Under the pieces are notes generated by a model. It was given only the letters and a program-made list of their open reading frames with translations. It was not told the origin of the DNA and did not search any database. DNA of 64,000 bases from Candidatus Desulfovibrio kirbyi (GTDB lineage Bacteria > Desulfobacterota > Desulfovibrionia > Desulfovibrionales > Desulfovibrionaceae). This document shows positions 8,271 through 18,037 of this stretch, one piece after another. Each line of letters begins with the position of its first letter. Position 1 is the stretch's first letter. The translations under genes were made by a program, and so were the position numbers. The stretch spans positions 24,464-88,463 of the forward strand of contig BLLL01000006.1 of NCBI GenBank assembly GCA_013374015.1, in the 5' to 3' direction.

Positions 8271-8974
8271 CCTCTTGCCTCCTCAAGAGAAGGGAAAAGC
8301 TGCTGCATCAGCCCCTTTTTATGGGATTTGAGCATGTCGAGTTTTTGGGTTTGCGCAGCGATCAGTGCATCAATGGAAGAAAGACAATCAGCGATTGTCT
8401 GTTGTTCCAATAAATCGTCTCTATCTTCATTGTGCGGAGGGGTTGGAATAGGTAACATAGCATATTCATTAGCGTTGATGCCTGGTTGACTACTGCGAGC
8501 AGAGGTAATAGCAACCCAATTCCAATATTGCCTTGTGTAAAAAAAATTGAACAGAAAAGTAGAATTAACCTCACTATGGTCTGGCTTTATTCGTATCAGA
8601 AAACCGGCAAATACTAATTTGCCATCTTCTTTTCTATACTTGTATGATTTTCCAACACTCCCAGTTCTAGCCAGAACAATATCACCTTCGCTCAGATAGT
8701 TTCCATCTGTTATATCAATATTAACAGAGGTTTTTTTATCACTAAGAAAATGTCCATCATCAGAAATATCAGTTATTCTTAGATATGTGGGTAAATTTTC
8801 TGAATATGGAACGGCTGGTGCATTCACTCCATAGTCAGGATGATTCAATAAGAGATCTCCCAATCGCCTAGTCTTCCACTCCGGCGCACTCCGAAATTCC
8901 GGAAAACGCAGTTTCGGCTTCAGTTCGCGTTTTGTCGCTTCGTTCATTTTCGTTGCATCCACCTTATTGCTCAT
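8267..8974 (-). CDS. hsdS: type I specificity subunit, half-size
   Basis: HsdS reads the DNA target through two target recognition domains separated by conserved helices; usual length is about 400-450 residues. This protein has only 235. It contains one recognition domain (from LRFPEF to about residue 185) and one conserved helix region with the family ending KLDMLKSHKKGLMQQLFP. It may be a deletion product with a single recognition domain, or a natural half-subunit that pairs with itself and reads a palindromic site. It overlaps hsdR by 11 bases and the ATPase remnant by 4. Confidence 0.88.
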   Translation of the reverse strand: MSNKVDATKMNEATKRELKPKLRFPEFRSAPEWKTRRLGDLLLNHPDYGVNAPAVPYSENLPTYLRITDISDDGHFLSDKKTSVNIDITDGNYLSEGDIVLARTGSVGKSYKYRKEDGKLVFAGFLIRIKPDHSEVNSTFLFNFFYTRQYWNWVAITSARSSQPGINANEYAMLPIPTPPHNEDRDDLLEQQTIADCLSSIDALIAAQTQKLDMLKSHKKGLMQQLFPSLEEARG

Positions 8975-11900
8975 ACGCGGCCAACCCTGAAATATCGTGC
9001 CCCTGGGCGCGTTTACGCAGCAAAGGCATCAAATCGTCCATCAGGGCAAGCTCCTTGTGCGTGCGTGCTTTCCAACTCAATTCCAAGGGAGCCAACAAGT
9101 CACTGAGTTGTTCTCCGTCAAAAATCATGCGCTGCATGATGTGATCCACAAAGACTTGTAGCGCGGCGCTTTCCAGTCCGTATTTTGCGGCAATACCGTC
9201 CAACTCCTTGGCATTCTTCTCGATTTTGAATTGCTCATAGCCCTGACGGATGGCTTTTTCGTTCAAGGCTTCACCTGTGTTCAGTATATTGATATAGGCG
9301 GCGATGTCCTCCCGTTCGTCCATAAACTTGGCATCGGACTGAATCAAACCGATGATCTGCTCACGGGTCATCGTCTGCTTGCCCGGCGCTTGCTGGGTAT
9401 AACGAGCTATAAGGTCCATAATGTAATCATAATCGATCACTGCGGAAGCAAAAAGTACAAACTCGAAATCCAGTTGCTGCACTGCCAAGCAGGCCGAACC
9501 ATCGTCTTTGTCCTGCTGGACCTTCAGGCGCTGGGCTGTTTCCAGATAAACGCCACGGAATGCTTGCAGCTGATCCGGTGGAATGATTTGTTTAATTGTC
9601 TCAGCGTAATCCGCCGTCAAATCGGTGTATTGATCAAGCTGGGTCTTGAGGCGTTGCACTTCTTTGAAAAGGTTGATGAACTGGCCGCGCGCTTCGTCGC
9701 CCTTGAGGTTAGGCACTTCCTCCGGGGCACAGGCCAGGCCCTGAGATTGCATGAAATAACACAGTTTTTTGATAGCTGTTTGCAATTTATTGATAACTTG
9801 CGGGGCGGCATCAACCAGCCAGATTTCCCTGGCGTGTTCGCCTTGTGCGCCAGAAAACATGGCAATAGCCTCATTGACCGCATCCTGCTGTTGGCGGAAG
9901 TCCATGATATTGCCATAGGGTTTGGTATCGTTCAGCACTCGATTAGTACGTGAGAATGCCTGAATCAGCCCATGGTATTTGAGGTTCTTATCCACATACA
10001 AGGTGTTCAGAAATTTTGAATCGAAGCCGGTGAGCAGCATTTCCACCACGATGACAATATCGATCTTTTGCGTGTGCGGCAGATCCTGATTGGGATATTG
10101 CTGATCTTTAATGCGTTTTTGCACATCCTGATAGTAAAGGTCAAATTCGTAGATGCTGTGATTGGTGTTATAACTGGCGTTGTAATCATCAATAATAACT
10201 TTGAGCGCAGCCTTCTTTTCTTCAGGCGCTTCTGTGTTATCAGCCTTTTCCTGCGGCAGGTCTTCCTGAATTTGCTGTACGTCCCTGTTGCTTTCGGCGG
10301 GCGGTGAGAACACGCAGGCGATGTTCAGCAGTTGAAAATCGCTGTTTGCTGCTCGTTTTTCCATTTGAACCGTTTTGAACAGCTCGTAATATTCAATAGC
10401 ATTGTTGATGGAGGCAGTTGCCAGAATTCCATTGAATTTACGGTTCGCGGTGGCGGCATCGTGTTTATCCAGCATGGCTTCAACAATGGCTTTTTTGGTC
10501 AGACTTTCCCCCAGCCTGAGCTTATGTGGGCCTTCAGGTTTATAATAATCGATATGAAAACGCAGAACGTTATTGTCCTCAATGGCGTTGGTTATAGTAT
10601 AGGAGTGCAACAACCGCTGGAAAATGTCTTCCGTGGTTTTGCACGAGGCTTGCTGGCCTTCGATCTGCTGAGAATTGGCGTTTTCCGCAAAAATAGGCGT
10701 ACCAGTGAAGCCAAAAAGCTGAGAATTGGGAAAAAACTCCTTTATGGCTTTATGGTTCTCGCCGAATTGGGAGCGATGGCATTCATCGAAGATGAAAACC
10801 ATGCGCTTATGGCGCAAGGGTTCCAGCCGTTTTTTATAATTACGCTTATTGCTGTCATCCAACGCCAAGCCGAGTTTCTGGATGGTGGAGACAATTACCT
10901 TGTCAGCGTAATCGGTTGAAAGCAGTCGTTGTACTAAGGTTTCGGTATTGGTATTCTCTTCGACGCAACCTTCCTGAAAGCGGTTGAATTCTTCCCGCGT
11001 CTGGCGGTCGAGATCCTTACGATCCACTATGAACAGGCATTTTTCAATGTCCGGGTTATCCTTGAGCAAGGTGGATGCCTTAAACGATGTGAGGGTTTTG
11101 CCACTGCCGGTAGTGTGCCAGATATAGCCGTTGCCGCAGTTTTGATGGATGCAGTCCATAATGGCCTTAACCGCATAAATTTGATACGGGCGCATCACCA
11201 TCAGCTTTTGTTCGCTGGCCACCAGCACCATATAGCGACTGATCATCTGGCCCAGTGTGCATTTGACCAAAAACTTTTCGGCGAAGTTGTCCAGATGGAT
11301 AATTTTCTTGTTGTCTTCCCCTGCAAACTGGTACAACGGCAGAAAGCGCTCGTCAGCGTTAAAGCTGAAATGACGGTTGTTATTGTTGGCGAAGTACCAG
11401 GTATCACTGTGATTGCTGACGATGAAAAGTTGAAGAAAACACAGGAGAGTTTTGCCATAGCCGTTGCCGGGATCATTTTTGTAATCAATGATTTGCTGCA
11501 TGGCCCGGCGCGGACTGAGGGGCAAAGCCTTCAGTTCAATCTGCACCACGGGCACGCCGTTGATGAGCAGGATCACATCGTACCGATGGTGACTGTTGTC
11601 AGTATTAATACGCAGTTGGTTGACCACTTCAAACCTGTTCTTGCACCAGTCCTTGATGTTGACTAAGGTGTAAAACAGCGGCGTGCCATCGTCTCGCTCG
11701 AAGCTCTGACGTTCTCGCAAGATGCGGGCTGCGGCAAAAACATCCGGGGTGATAATTTGTTCCAGCAATCTTGGAAACTCATTAGGCGTCAGCGTAACAC
11801 GGTTAAGAGTTTCGAATTTCTCACGGAAATTTTTTTCCAATGCGGTCCGGTCACGGATATCCGGTCTATAGCTGTATTTAAGTTCGGACAGCTTTTTGAC

Positions 11901-11981
11901 CAAATCTTGTTCGATTTCTTGTTCTTTCATGAGCTGTTTGATCCCGCTGTGAGCGAAAAATTTATACGGGTTCAGACGCAA
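8964..11981 (-). CDS. hsdR: type I restriction endonuclease subunit
   Basis: HsdR is the ATP-driven translocase and nuclease of the type I complex. The N-terminal nuclease domain shows YDVILLINGVPVVQIELKA near residue 140 (D...ExK core). Two RecA-like helicase domains follow: Walker A TTGSGKT near 292, DECHRSQFGE near 395 and FTGTP near 425. The C-terminal third is the helical region that binds HsdM. The length of 1005 residues is typical, and the frame is intact. The closest known style is EcoR124I-like. It is the first gene of the operon, whose start codon at 11981 lies 325 bases from priA, which is divergent. Confidence 0.94.
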   Translation of the reverse strand: MRLNPYKFFAHSGIKQLMKEQEIEQDLVKKLSELKYSYRPDIRDRTALEKNFREKFETLNRVTLTPNEFPRLLEQIITPDVFAAARILRERQSFERDDGTPLFYTLVNIKDWCKNRFEVVNQLRINTDNSHHRYDVILLINGVPVVQIELKALPLSPRRAMQQIIDYKNDPGNGYGKTLLCFLQLFIVSNHSDTWYFANNNNRHFSFNADERFLPLYQFAGEDNKKIIHLDNFAEKFLVKCTLGQMISRYMVLVASEQKLMVMRPYQIYAVKAIMDCIHQNCGNGYIWHTTGSGKTLTSFKASTLLKDNPDIEKCLFIVDRKDLDRQTREEFNRFQEGCVEENTNTETLVQRLLSTDYADKVIVSTIQKLGLALDDSNKRNYKKRLEPLRHKRMVFIFDECHRSQFGENHKAIKEFFPNSQLFGFTGTPIFAENANSQQIEGQQASCKTTEDIFQRLLHSYTITNAIEDNNVLRFHIDYYKPEGPHKLRLGESLTKKAIVEAMLDKHDAATANRKFNGILATASINNAIEYYELFKTVQMEKRAANSDFQLLNIACVFSPPAESNRDVQQIQEDLPQEKADNTEAPEEKKAALKVIIDDYNASYNTNHSIYEFDLYYQDVQKRIKDQQYPNQDLPHTQKIDIVIVVEMLLTGFDSKFLNTLYVDKNLKYHGLIQAFSRTNRVLNDTKPYGNIMDFRQQQDAVNEAIAMFSGAQGEHAREIWLVDAAPQVINKLQTAIKKLCYFMQSQGLACAPEEVPNLKGDEARGQFINLFKEVQRLKTQLDQYTDLTADYAETIKQIIPPDQLQAFRGVYLETAQRLKVQQDKDDGSACLAVQQLDFEFVLFASAVIDYDYIMDLIARYTQQAPGKQTMTREQIIGLIQSDAKFMDEREDIAAYINILNTGEALNEKAIRQGYEQFKIEKNAKELDGIAAKYGLESAALQVFVDHIMQRMIFDGEQLSDLLAPLELSWKARTHKELALMDDLMPLLRKRAQGHDISGLAAYEQ

Positions 11982-12305
11982 TCAGATAATGCTGCCTGTG
12001 GTAGGCAGACATCCAAGTCGACCCCGTAACTTTTTCTGAGAATGCCACAGCTTGCTTTGTAAGGCAATCTATAAAATCGTGAGGGACAATTTTGGGAAAC
12101 ACATTATAGATGTCGGTTGCTCGCCTGTAGCTCCGGCTGTTGTTCTTCCTGCCGTTGTCTGTCCAATTCTTCCTTTTCTCGCTGTGCTTCCCGACTGGCC
12201 GCTCTTTGCGACAGTTTGACATCTCCTTCTATGTCGAAAGCACGGGCTGTGGCCCGTTTCGCCCTTGCCGCCGCACACGGCACGGCGTACACTCGCAGCA
12301 TAGAC
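11982..12305. other. hsdR-priA divergent spacer with possible remnant ORF
   Basis: This 324-bp gap separates the divergent hsdR and priA genes. On the minus strand 12104-12301 stays open and would give a charged, Gln/Glu-rich peptide (EKEELDRQRQEEQQPELQ) that looks more protein-like than a random frame. It reaches up to the priA start, has no good ribosome site, and I do not recognise it. It may be a scrap left by insertion of the restriction island. No clear promoter pair, terminator or tRNA repeat is seen. Confidence 0.3.
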
Positions 12306-14627
12306 ATGTACGCCACCATTTCTCTGCTCGCCCCGCCCTATGCGGACTTGAGCTACGCGCTCCCGCCGGAGTTTCCCGCCGCGTTCTGGCAGCCTGGCCT
12401 GCGCGTTGCCGTGCCGCTCGGCGCGGGAGCGCCGCGCGCGGGCATTGTCACAGCCTCCGCAACGCCGTCGGGGGATATCGTCTGCAAACCCGTTGCCTGG
12501 CCTCTGGAAAGTACCCCACTACTACCCGAGGATATGCTCGCGCTGGCGCGGGACATGGCGCGCCGCCAGGGAGTCACAATCGGGCATATTCTTGGGCATA
12601 TTCTGCCCCAGGGCCTACGCGGTGCGCGGGTGCGCATGCTTGTGCCCGGACGGACGAATCCGCTGTCCTTGCGGCAAATTCTGGAGTGCGCGGAACGCGA
12701 CGGCCTAGCAAAAGCCCTCCTGTCCGGAGCGGCCAAACTGCTGGCCCCGGGCGTTGACGCCGCCGAGGCGGCTTTTTGCCGTCTGCGCGTTGACCCGCCC
12801 TGGCCGGTGCGCCCTGCCGCCAGACGCCAGATCGCCCTGCTGGAATTCCTTTACGAGCACGGCCTTGTGAGCCGCCAGCGCGTACAGCAGGCGCTGGGCG
12901 CCGGCATCGCTCCAGCCCTGCGCGCGCTGCGCGCCGCCGGCCTGATTGACATCGTCTGTCAGGAAAACGAAGGCGGCGACCCACTGATCCTGCCGCCGCC
13001 GCCTTTGCCGTTCACGCTCAACGACGACCAGTCCAAAGCGCTGCAAGAGCTTCTCGTGGCCCTGAAGGCCGCGCGGGAAACATCCGTCCACGAATCCCGC
13101 CTGCTCTTCGGCGTTACCGGCAGCGGCAAGACCGCCGTGTATCTGGAACTGGCAAAACACTGCCTGGCTGACGACAAAAGCCTGCTGTTGCTCGCCCCGG
13201 AGGTGGCGCTTGCCCACAAGCTGCGACGCGACGCGGACGCCGCCCTGCCGGACGCACCGATTTTTTTCTACCACGGCTATCAGACGCCCGCACGACGCGA
13301 GGCCACATTCCGTGCCCTGGCCGCACGGCGCGAGCCTTGCCTTGTGGTAGGGACGCGCTCGGCGCTTTTTTTGCCCATACCGCGTCTTGGCTGCATTGTT
13401 ATGGATGAGGAGCACGACACCTCCTTCAAACAGGACGAAACCCTGCCCTACCAGGCCAAGGAAGTGGCCTGGCGCCGCGTTGCCCAGACAGGGGGGCTGC
13501 TCCTCCTCGGTTCCGCCACGCCGGACATAAAAACTTTTTACGCTGCGGAAAACGGCAGCCTGCCCCTGTTGAGCCTGCCCGGGCGCGTGGGCGGCCGTCC
13601 CTTGCCCTCTGTGGAACTGGTGAACATCCACGCTGCCGACACACTACTGGCGCCGCAAAGCGAAGCCGCGCTGCGCGAAACTCTGGGCAGAGGAGAACAG
13701 GCCGTTGTCCTGCTGAACAGACGCGGCTATGCTCCGGTGATATACTGTCTGGACTGCAAGGCAACAATGCGCTGTCCCCACTGCGAGATCGGCCTTACCT
13801 ACCACAAGGGCAGGGAAAAACTGCTCTGCCACTACTGCGGGCATGCAGTCCCCTTTCCCTCCCCCTGTCCGCAGTGCGGAGGAATGAACTTTCTGCCGCT
13901 GGGGGAAGGCACGGAACGGCTGACAGAACAGCTCAGTCTTCTGGCCGGTCAGCCGATTCTGCGCCTTGACAGGGACAGCGCCCGCCGCGCCGGACGCATG
14001 GAGGAAATTCTTGCCGCTTTTGCGCGGCAGCAGTCCCCCATTCTGGTCGGCACGCAAATGCTCTCCAAGGGACACCATTTCCCACAGGTAACGCTTGTTG
14101 TGGCGGCTGACGGCGACTTGGGGCTTAATCTTCCGGACTACCGGGCCGCGGAGCGAACCTTCCAGCTGCTTGTGCAGTCCGCCGGCCGCGCCGGACGGGG
14201 CGACAAGCCCGGGCGAATCCTCATACAGACCCGCGACACCGGCCACTATTGCTGGCGCTACATCCAGTCCGGCGACTATGCGGGATTTTACGCCGAAGAA
14301 CTCCAGCGCAGGCGCAGGCGCAGCTACCCGCCCTTTGTGCGCCTCGCCCTGCTGCGCCTGTCCTTTGCGCTTGACGACTCCAAAGGTCCTTCCGAACTCG
14401 CCGCCTTTGCCGAGGCAGCGCGCGCGCGCGCCAACTTGTTAAACGTACGGATGCTTGGCCCGGCAGCGGCGCCGCTGTCCGTAATTCGCGGCAGACGGCG
14501 TTTTCACTGCCTTTTCAAAGCCAATGACTGGCAAAGCATCCGCAAACTGTATTTCTCGGCCAAAGCGGACACGGCACCGCGCGCGCTACGGCTCTTCCTT
14601 GACCTTGATCCCGTCAACATGATGTAA
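12306..14627 (+). CDS. priA: replication restart helicase PriA
   Basis: PriA recognises stalled forks and reloads DnaB. An N-terminal 3'-DNA-binding domain (from YATISLLAPP) is followed by helicase motifs: Walker A GVTGSGKT near residue 268, MDEEHD near 367 and LGSATPDI near 400. A zinc-binding insert has four CxxC pairs (CLDC, CPHC, CHYC, CPQC) near 480-530, then GEGTERL and the C-terminal helicase part. At 773 residues it has normal size. The frame is open upstream to 12117, but the PriA N-terminus fits ATG 12306; the ribosome site is weak. Confidence 0.93.
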   Translation: MYATISLLAPPYADLSYALPPEFPAAFWQPGLRVAVPLGAGAPRAGIVTASATPSGDIVCKPVAWPLESTPLLPEDMLALARDMARRQGVTIGHILGHILPQGLRGARVRMLVPGRTNPLSLRQILECAERDGLAKALLSGAAKLLAPGVDAAEAAFCRLRVDPPWPVRPAARRQIALLEFLYEHGLVSRQRVQQALGAGIAPALRALRAAGLIDIVCQENEGGDPLILPPPPLPFTLNDDQSKALQELLVALKAARETSVHESRLLFGVTGSGKTAVYLELAKHCLADDKSLLLLAPEVALAHKLRRDADAALPDAPIFFYHGYQTPARREATFRALAARREPCLVVGTRSALFLPIPRLGCIVMDEEHDTSFKQDETLPYQAKEVAWRRVAQTGGLLLLGSATPDIKTFYAAENGSLPLLSLPGRVGGRPLPSVELVNIHAADTLLAPQSEAALRETLGRGEQAVVLLNRRGYAPVIYCLDCKATMRCPHCEIGLTYHKGREKLLCHYCGHAVPFPSPCPQCGGMNFLPLGEGTERLTEQLSLLAGQPILRLDRDSARRAGRMEEILAAFARQQSPILVGTQMLSKGHHFPQVTLVVAADGDLGLNLPDYRAAERTFQLLVQSAGRAGRGDKPGRILIQTRDTGHYCWRYIQSGDYAGFYAEELQRRRRRSYPPFVRLALLRLSFALDDSKGPSELAAFAEAARARANLLNVRMLGPAAAPLSVIRGRRRFHCLFKANDWQSIRKLYFSAKADTAPRALRLFLDLDPVNMM

Positions 14628-14718
14628 TTTCAGAGTAAAAAATATCACACTTCTTTTTGGCGCGATATTTGCATACTCTCTCCGGTACAGAAATACTGCA
14701 CAGTTTTTAAATAATCTA

Positions 14719-14747
14719 TTGACATTTTCTAAAAATACGGAAATACT
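14719..14747 (+). promoter_or_regulatory. sigma-70-type promoter before outer-membrane protein
   Basis: TTGACA at 14719-14724, a 17-bp spacer and AATACT at 14742-14747 lie in an AT-rich gap upstream of the barrel gene. Confidence 0.5.
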
Positions 14748-14790
14748 AAAAAACCCTTCACTAAGGAAGGAAAAATTCAGGAGGACTGTT

Positions 14791-15468
14791 ATGAAACGAG
14801 CTCTCGCTATTGTTGTCTTTATTGCCGGCCTTGCCGCGCCCGCCCTGTCGGCGGCCGAAGGCACGGGCATGTATCTGGCCCCAAAATTTCTGGTGAGCAT
14901 TCAGGACAGCGGGCGCATCCACCGATCCGCCGCCCTGGCCGGTTCGGGCGTCAGCGATTACAGCCAGTTTACCTTGGGCGGCGCGCTGGCCGCGGGCTAT
15001 GATTTCTGGCCCCAGCACATGCTGCCGATCCGCGCGGAAATTGAATTGGCCCTGCGCGGCGACAGTGAAAAAAAATGGAATGACGACGGCAGGAATCTGA
15101 ACAAGGTTAATGCGATATGGAACAATTCCACCCTGTTTGCCAATCTGTTCTGGGACTTCCGTAACGACACGCTCTTTACGCCCTATGTCGGTGCCGGCCT
15201 CGGCGTGGCCTTCAAGTACGCGGGATTTGACTATACCACCGCCGGCGGCGACAAATTCACGGTGGATGACCGCTTCAACAGCTTTGCCTGGAACGTGGGG
15301 GCCGGCGTGGCCTATTCCTTTGCCGAACAGCTTACCGTTGACGCCGGATACCGCTTTGTGAGTCTTGGCAACGATTCGCTGACAACCCACTACGGCGGAC
15401 AAAAGTACGAAGTCAGCAGCAGCCCCTACAACAACGAATTTACGCTCGGGCTGCGCTTCTCCTTCTAG
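14791..15468 (+). CDS. outer-membrane beta-barrel protein
   Basis: A signal peptide of about 21 residues (MKRALAIVV... ending ALSA) precedes a 200-residue domain of alternating strands with aromatic pairs, ending in TLGLRFSF, a C-terminal phenylalanine as expected for insertion by the BAM complex. The pattern fits the small Opa/OmpW-like 8-strand barrel families, with strands such as FTPYVGAGLGVAFKYAG and LTVDAGYRFVSLG. ATG 14791 was chosen because GGAGGA lies 7-12 bases upstream. A promoter precedes it and a strong terminator follows, so it is a single-gene transcript. Cargo or ligand is unknown. Confidence 0.85.
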   Translation: MKRALAIVVFIAGLAAPALSAAEGTGMYLAPKFLVSIQDSGRIHRSAALAGSGVSDYSQFTLGGALAAGYDFWPQHMLPIRAEIELALRGDSEKKWNDDGRNLNKVNAIWNNSTLFANLFWDFRNDTLFTPYVGAGLGVAFKYAGFDYTTAGGDKFTVDDRFNSFAWNVGAGVAYSFAEQLTVDAGYRFVSLGNDSLTTHYGGQKYEVSSSPYNNEFTLGLRFSF

Positions 15469-15581
15469 GCAGGCGGAGGATTTAAGGCTTGGCGCGGCGC
15501 TTTGAAAATATTCTCACGTGTGGCGCATACGGAGCAGACTGTCGCTGATTTTTTGCCTCAAATCTTGCAGCGGCAGAAGTA

Positions 15582-15620
15582 GGCGGGATACACGCAAATA
15601 GCGTCTATCCCGCCGATTTT
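15582..15620 (+). terminator. strong hairpin terminator
   Basis: GGCGGGATA at 15582-15590 pairs with TATCCCGCC at 15606-15614. Inside, ACGC and GCGT extend the stem after one mismatch, around the loop AAATA. GATTTTATT follows. It terminates the barrel gene and may also serve the convergent dehydrogenase transcript. Confidence 0.75.
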
Positions 15621-15712
15621 ATTCGCGACAATATTTTCCATTCAGACAAACTGCATTGAAAGCGCCTGGAAAAACTCCTATCAAAAAACTGAAAACCGGA
15701 GAGAGGGCATCG

Positions 15713-16636
15713 CTACAAATTCAGGTCGCGCAGCAGATTGTCCACGGCCATGCGTCCCATCGCTTCTGTCGCGCCAAGGGTGGAAGAAGCGCAGTGCGAC
15801 CCCATGACCACGGTTTCCAGGCCGCGCCAGGCGGCCTCTGTCGGCGGCTCCTCCTCAAAAACGTCCAGTCCCGCGCCGTAGATACGCCCCCCCCGCAGCG
15901 CGGCAAGCAGAGCGCCCTCGTCAATCAGCCCGCCCCGCGCCGTATTGATCACAATAGCCGATGTTTTCATTACGGACAGACGCTTGGCGTTGATCATGGC
16001 CCTGGTGTCCTCCGTCAATTCCGTGTGCAGGGTAATAATATCCGCCTCGCGGCACAGCGTTTCAATATCAACACGCTCTATGCCCATTGTTTCCGCATAC
16101 GGATCGTCCCAGACAATGTCGCTCGCCAGAATGCGCATGTCAAAACCGCGCGCCCGTCTGACCACGCATTTGCCCACAGCCCCAAGCCCCACAATGCCCA
16201 GCGTTTTGCCGTAAACATCAGCACCGGTGATTTTGCCCCAGTCCCCTGCCCGGCAACGGCGGTCAATCGCCGCCATCTTGCGCGCCACCGCCAGAATGAG
16301 GGCAAAGGCATAGTCCGCCACCGCATTGCTGTTTGCGCCTGTCGTGCGCGACACGGCAATGCCGCGCTGTTTGCAGCGGTTCAAATCAATATTGTCCAGC
16401 CCCACGCCGTATTTCGCAATGGCGCGCAAACGCGGTGCGGCCGCCAGCACTTCGGCGTTCATGGGATCAACGCCAAGGATGACGCCCTCGCAGCCGGCAA
16501 GCATCTCCCGCATCTGATCCGCAGAAAGGATACCGCCCGTGTTGTTGCGCGCCACCGTAAGCCCTGCATCGCGCAGTCTGTCAAAAAGTTCCGGATTCGT
16601 TTTGCCGAAAGAGCGCGGAGTAACGAGTATGTTCAC
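15713..16636 (-). CDS. D-2-hydroxyacid dehydrogenase (phosphoglycerate dehydrogenase-like)
   Basis: The 307-residue protein has the two-domain fold of D-isomer specific 2-hydroxyacid dehydrogenases. AKYGVGLDNID near residue 95 holds the substrate arginine region, GIVGLGAVGK near 148 is the NAD-binding loop, INTARGGLIDEGAL near 230 carries the catalytic arginine, and GSHCASST near 280 the catalytic histidine. It lacks the C-terminal ACT domain of long SerA. It could make 3-phosphohydroxypyruvate, but a substrate cannot be fixed from sequence. It follows the SLBB export gene by 11 bases in what looks like one operon, so a role in sugar-acid supply for polysaccharide is possible. Confidence 0.87.
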   Translation of the reverse strand: MNILVTPRSFGKTNPELFDRLRDAGLTVARNNTGGILSADQMREMLAGCEGVILGVDPMNAEVLAAAPRLRAIAKYGVGLDNIDLNRCKQRGIAVSRTTGANSNAVADYAFALILAVARKMAAIDRRCRAGDWGKITGADVYGKTLGIVGLGAVGKCVVRRARGFDMRILASDIVWDDPYAETMGIERVDIETLCREADIITLHTELTEDTRAMINAKRLSVMKTSAIVINTARGGLIDEGALLAALRGGRIYGAGLDVFEEEPPTEAAWRGLETVVMGSHCASSTLGATEAMGRMAVDNLLRDLNL

Positions 16637-16647
16637 AAAATTTTCTC

Positions 16648-17949
16648 CTACAGTGAAGAAAGCCCCAGCACTGCGCGGGCGGAAATCGCCACCTGCATGA
16701 GCACCTGCGAAATGTCCTTGACTGTCTGCATGCTTTTGGACTGCGCTTTCGGCAGCACCAGTATCTGATCGCCGGCCATGATATCGCCGTCGTCACGCGA
16801 AACCATGCCGTTCTGGCGCATGATCAGCACAGTGTCCTTATCCGCCTTGGCGCTGTAGCCCCCGGCAGCTTTTATATAATCGCCCGCGGCTTTTTTTTTG
16901 TTCCAGAGCATGGCCTGCGGCGCCATAACTTCCCCGCTGACAAGAACCACGTCACTCTTTGCGGGAATGACAATGATATCGCCGTCTTCCAGGGTCAGGT
17001 CCCCGCCGTTGTCCAGCGCCACAACGCCTTCCGGATCAACATTTTTGGCACGTTCTACAAATCTGGAAACCATTTCCGCTTCCTTTGCGCGAATCTGGGC
17101 TTCTTCAGCGCTGGAGGAACCCGCCGTCATGACAGTTTCTTCCAGCCGGCGTAGCGAATCGGCAATGGCTTTTTTTTGTCTGACAGCCACACTCTTACGT
17201 TTTATATAAACGGCGTTGAGATTGGCCTGAGCAGGATCAACAGCGATAAAATTCCGCACTTCCTTCAGGCGCGCGCCCTGTCGCACGGGAAAACGCGAAG
17301 CGCCGCGCACGGCGCCCTGCACCTCAATCATAATGGTGGCGGCGGGAGCGTCGGCCATAAACCGCACACTGTCGCCGTCTTCCAGGTTCAAACGACGCAG
17401 ATCGCGCAAAGGCAGATACGTGCTGTAAGGAGCGTGGTTGCGCGTGCCGCTGATGCTCACATGCGAAGCGCGGCTTTCAGGCTCCGCCAAGTCAATAAGC
17501 GCCGCACCCGTTGCCTGCCCGGCGGGAAATTCAAAGTCGGCCTGCGTCCGAACAGCGCCTGTGGCCACAATCGCAGGCCCCCTAGCGTCCACAACAATTG
17601 TGTCGCCGTCGCGCACCTCCACCTGGGGCAGTTCCCCCCTGCGCACAAAAGGGTACAGATCAAAACCGGCAAGGGTCGCGCCATCGCGGAGCAGGCGAAC
17701 GGATCTGTAACTGCCGCGCGCCGGATCAATGCCGCCCGCCCTGTCCAGATACGCCAGCACGGAATCATCGGTAGCGCCGCTGTACCGCCCGGGACTGAGC
17801 ACGCTGCCGGTCACGATAACAGACACATCCCCCATGCTTTTGGCAAAATTGCCCTGAAAAAGATTGGCGCCGTAGGGCTGAATCGTATCCGCGGCACACG
17901 CGACCGACACAAGACAATACAGCACCGCACCACAAAGAATTCTGAACAT
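16648..17949 (-). CDS. SLBB-domain polysaccharide export-type protein
   Basis: A signal peptide (MFRILCGAVLYCLVSVACA) leads into repeated SLBB/soluble-ligand-binding beta-grasp units: VIVTGSVLSPGRYS near residue 45, TIMIEVQGAVRGASRFPV near 205 and VVLVSGEVMAPQAMLW near 335, each followed by a DGD[TI] turn. This is the periplasmic part of Wza-like export proteins, but the usual N-terminal Poly_export barrel motif is not clear. Between repeats two and three is a charged helical stretch. The C-terminus ends in a short hydrophobic segment (ISARAVLGLSSL). A part in capsule or exopolysaccharide secretion is likely but not shown; no Wzc or glycosyltransferase lies in the window. Confidence 0.75.
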   Translation of the reverse strand: MFRILCGAVLYCLVSVACAADTIQPYGANLFQGNFAKSMGDVSVIVTGSVLSPGRYSGATDDSVLAYLDRAGGIDPARGSYRSVRLLRDGATLAGFDLYPFVRRGELPQVEVRDGDTIVVDARGPAIVATGAVRTQADFEFPAGQATGAALIDLAEPESRASHVSISGTRNHAPYSTYLPLRDLRRLNLEDGDSVRFMADAPAATIMIEVQGAVRGASRFPVRQGARLKEVRNFIAVDPAQANLNAVYIKRKSVAVRQKKAIADSLRRLEETVMTAGSSSAEEAQIRAKEAEMVSRFVERAKNVDPEGVVALDNGGDLTLEDGDIIVIPAKSDVVLVSGEVMAPQAMLWNKKKAAGDYIKAAGGYSAKADKDTVLIMRQNGMVSRDDGDIMAGDQILVLPKAQSKSMQTVKDISQVLMQVAISARAVLGLSSL

Positions 17950-18037
17950 ATCCTTACACCGTCACAGATCAAAAGGGCCAACGCACGGTCTTTTGCATAT
18001 CTATATTATTTTTATTGATATATTGTTACAACAACGC

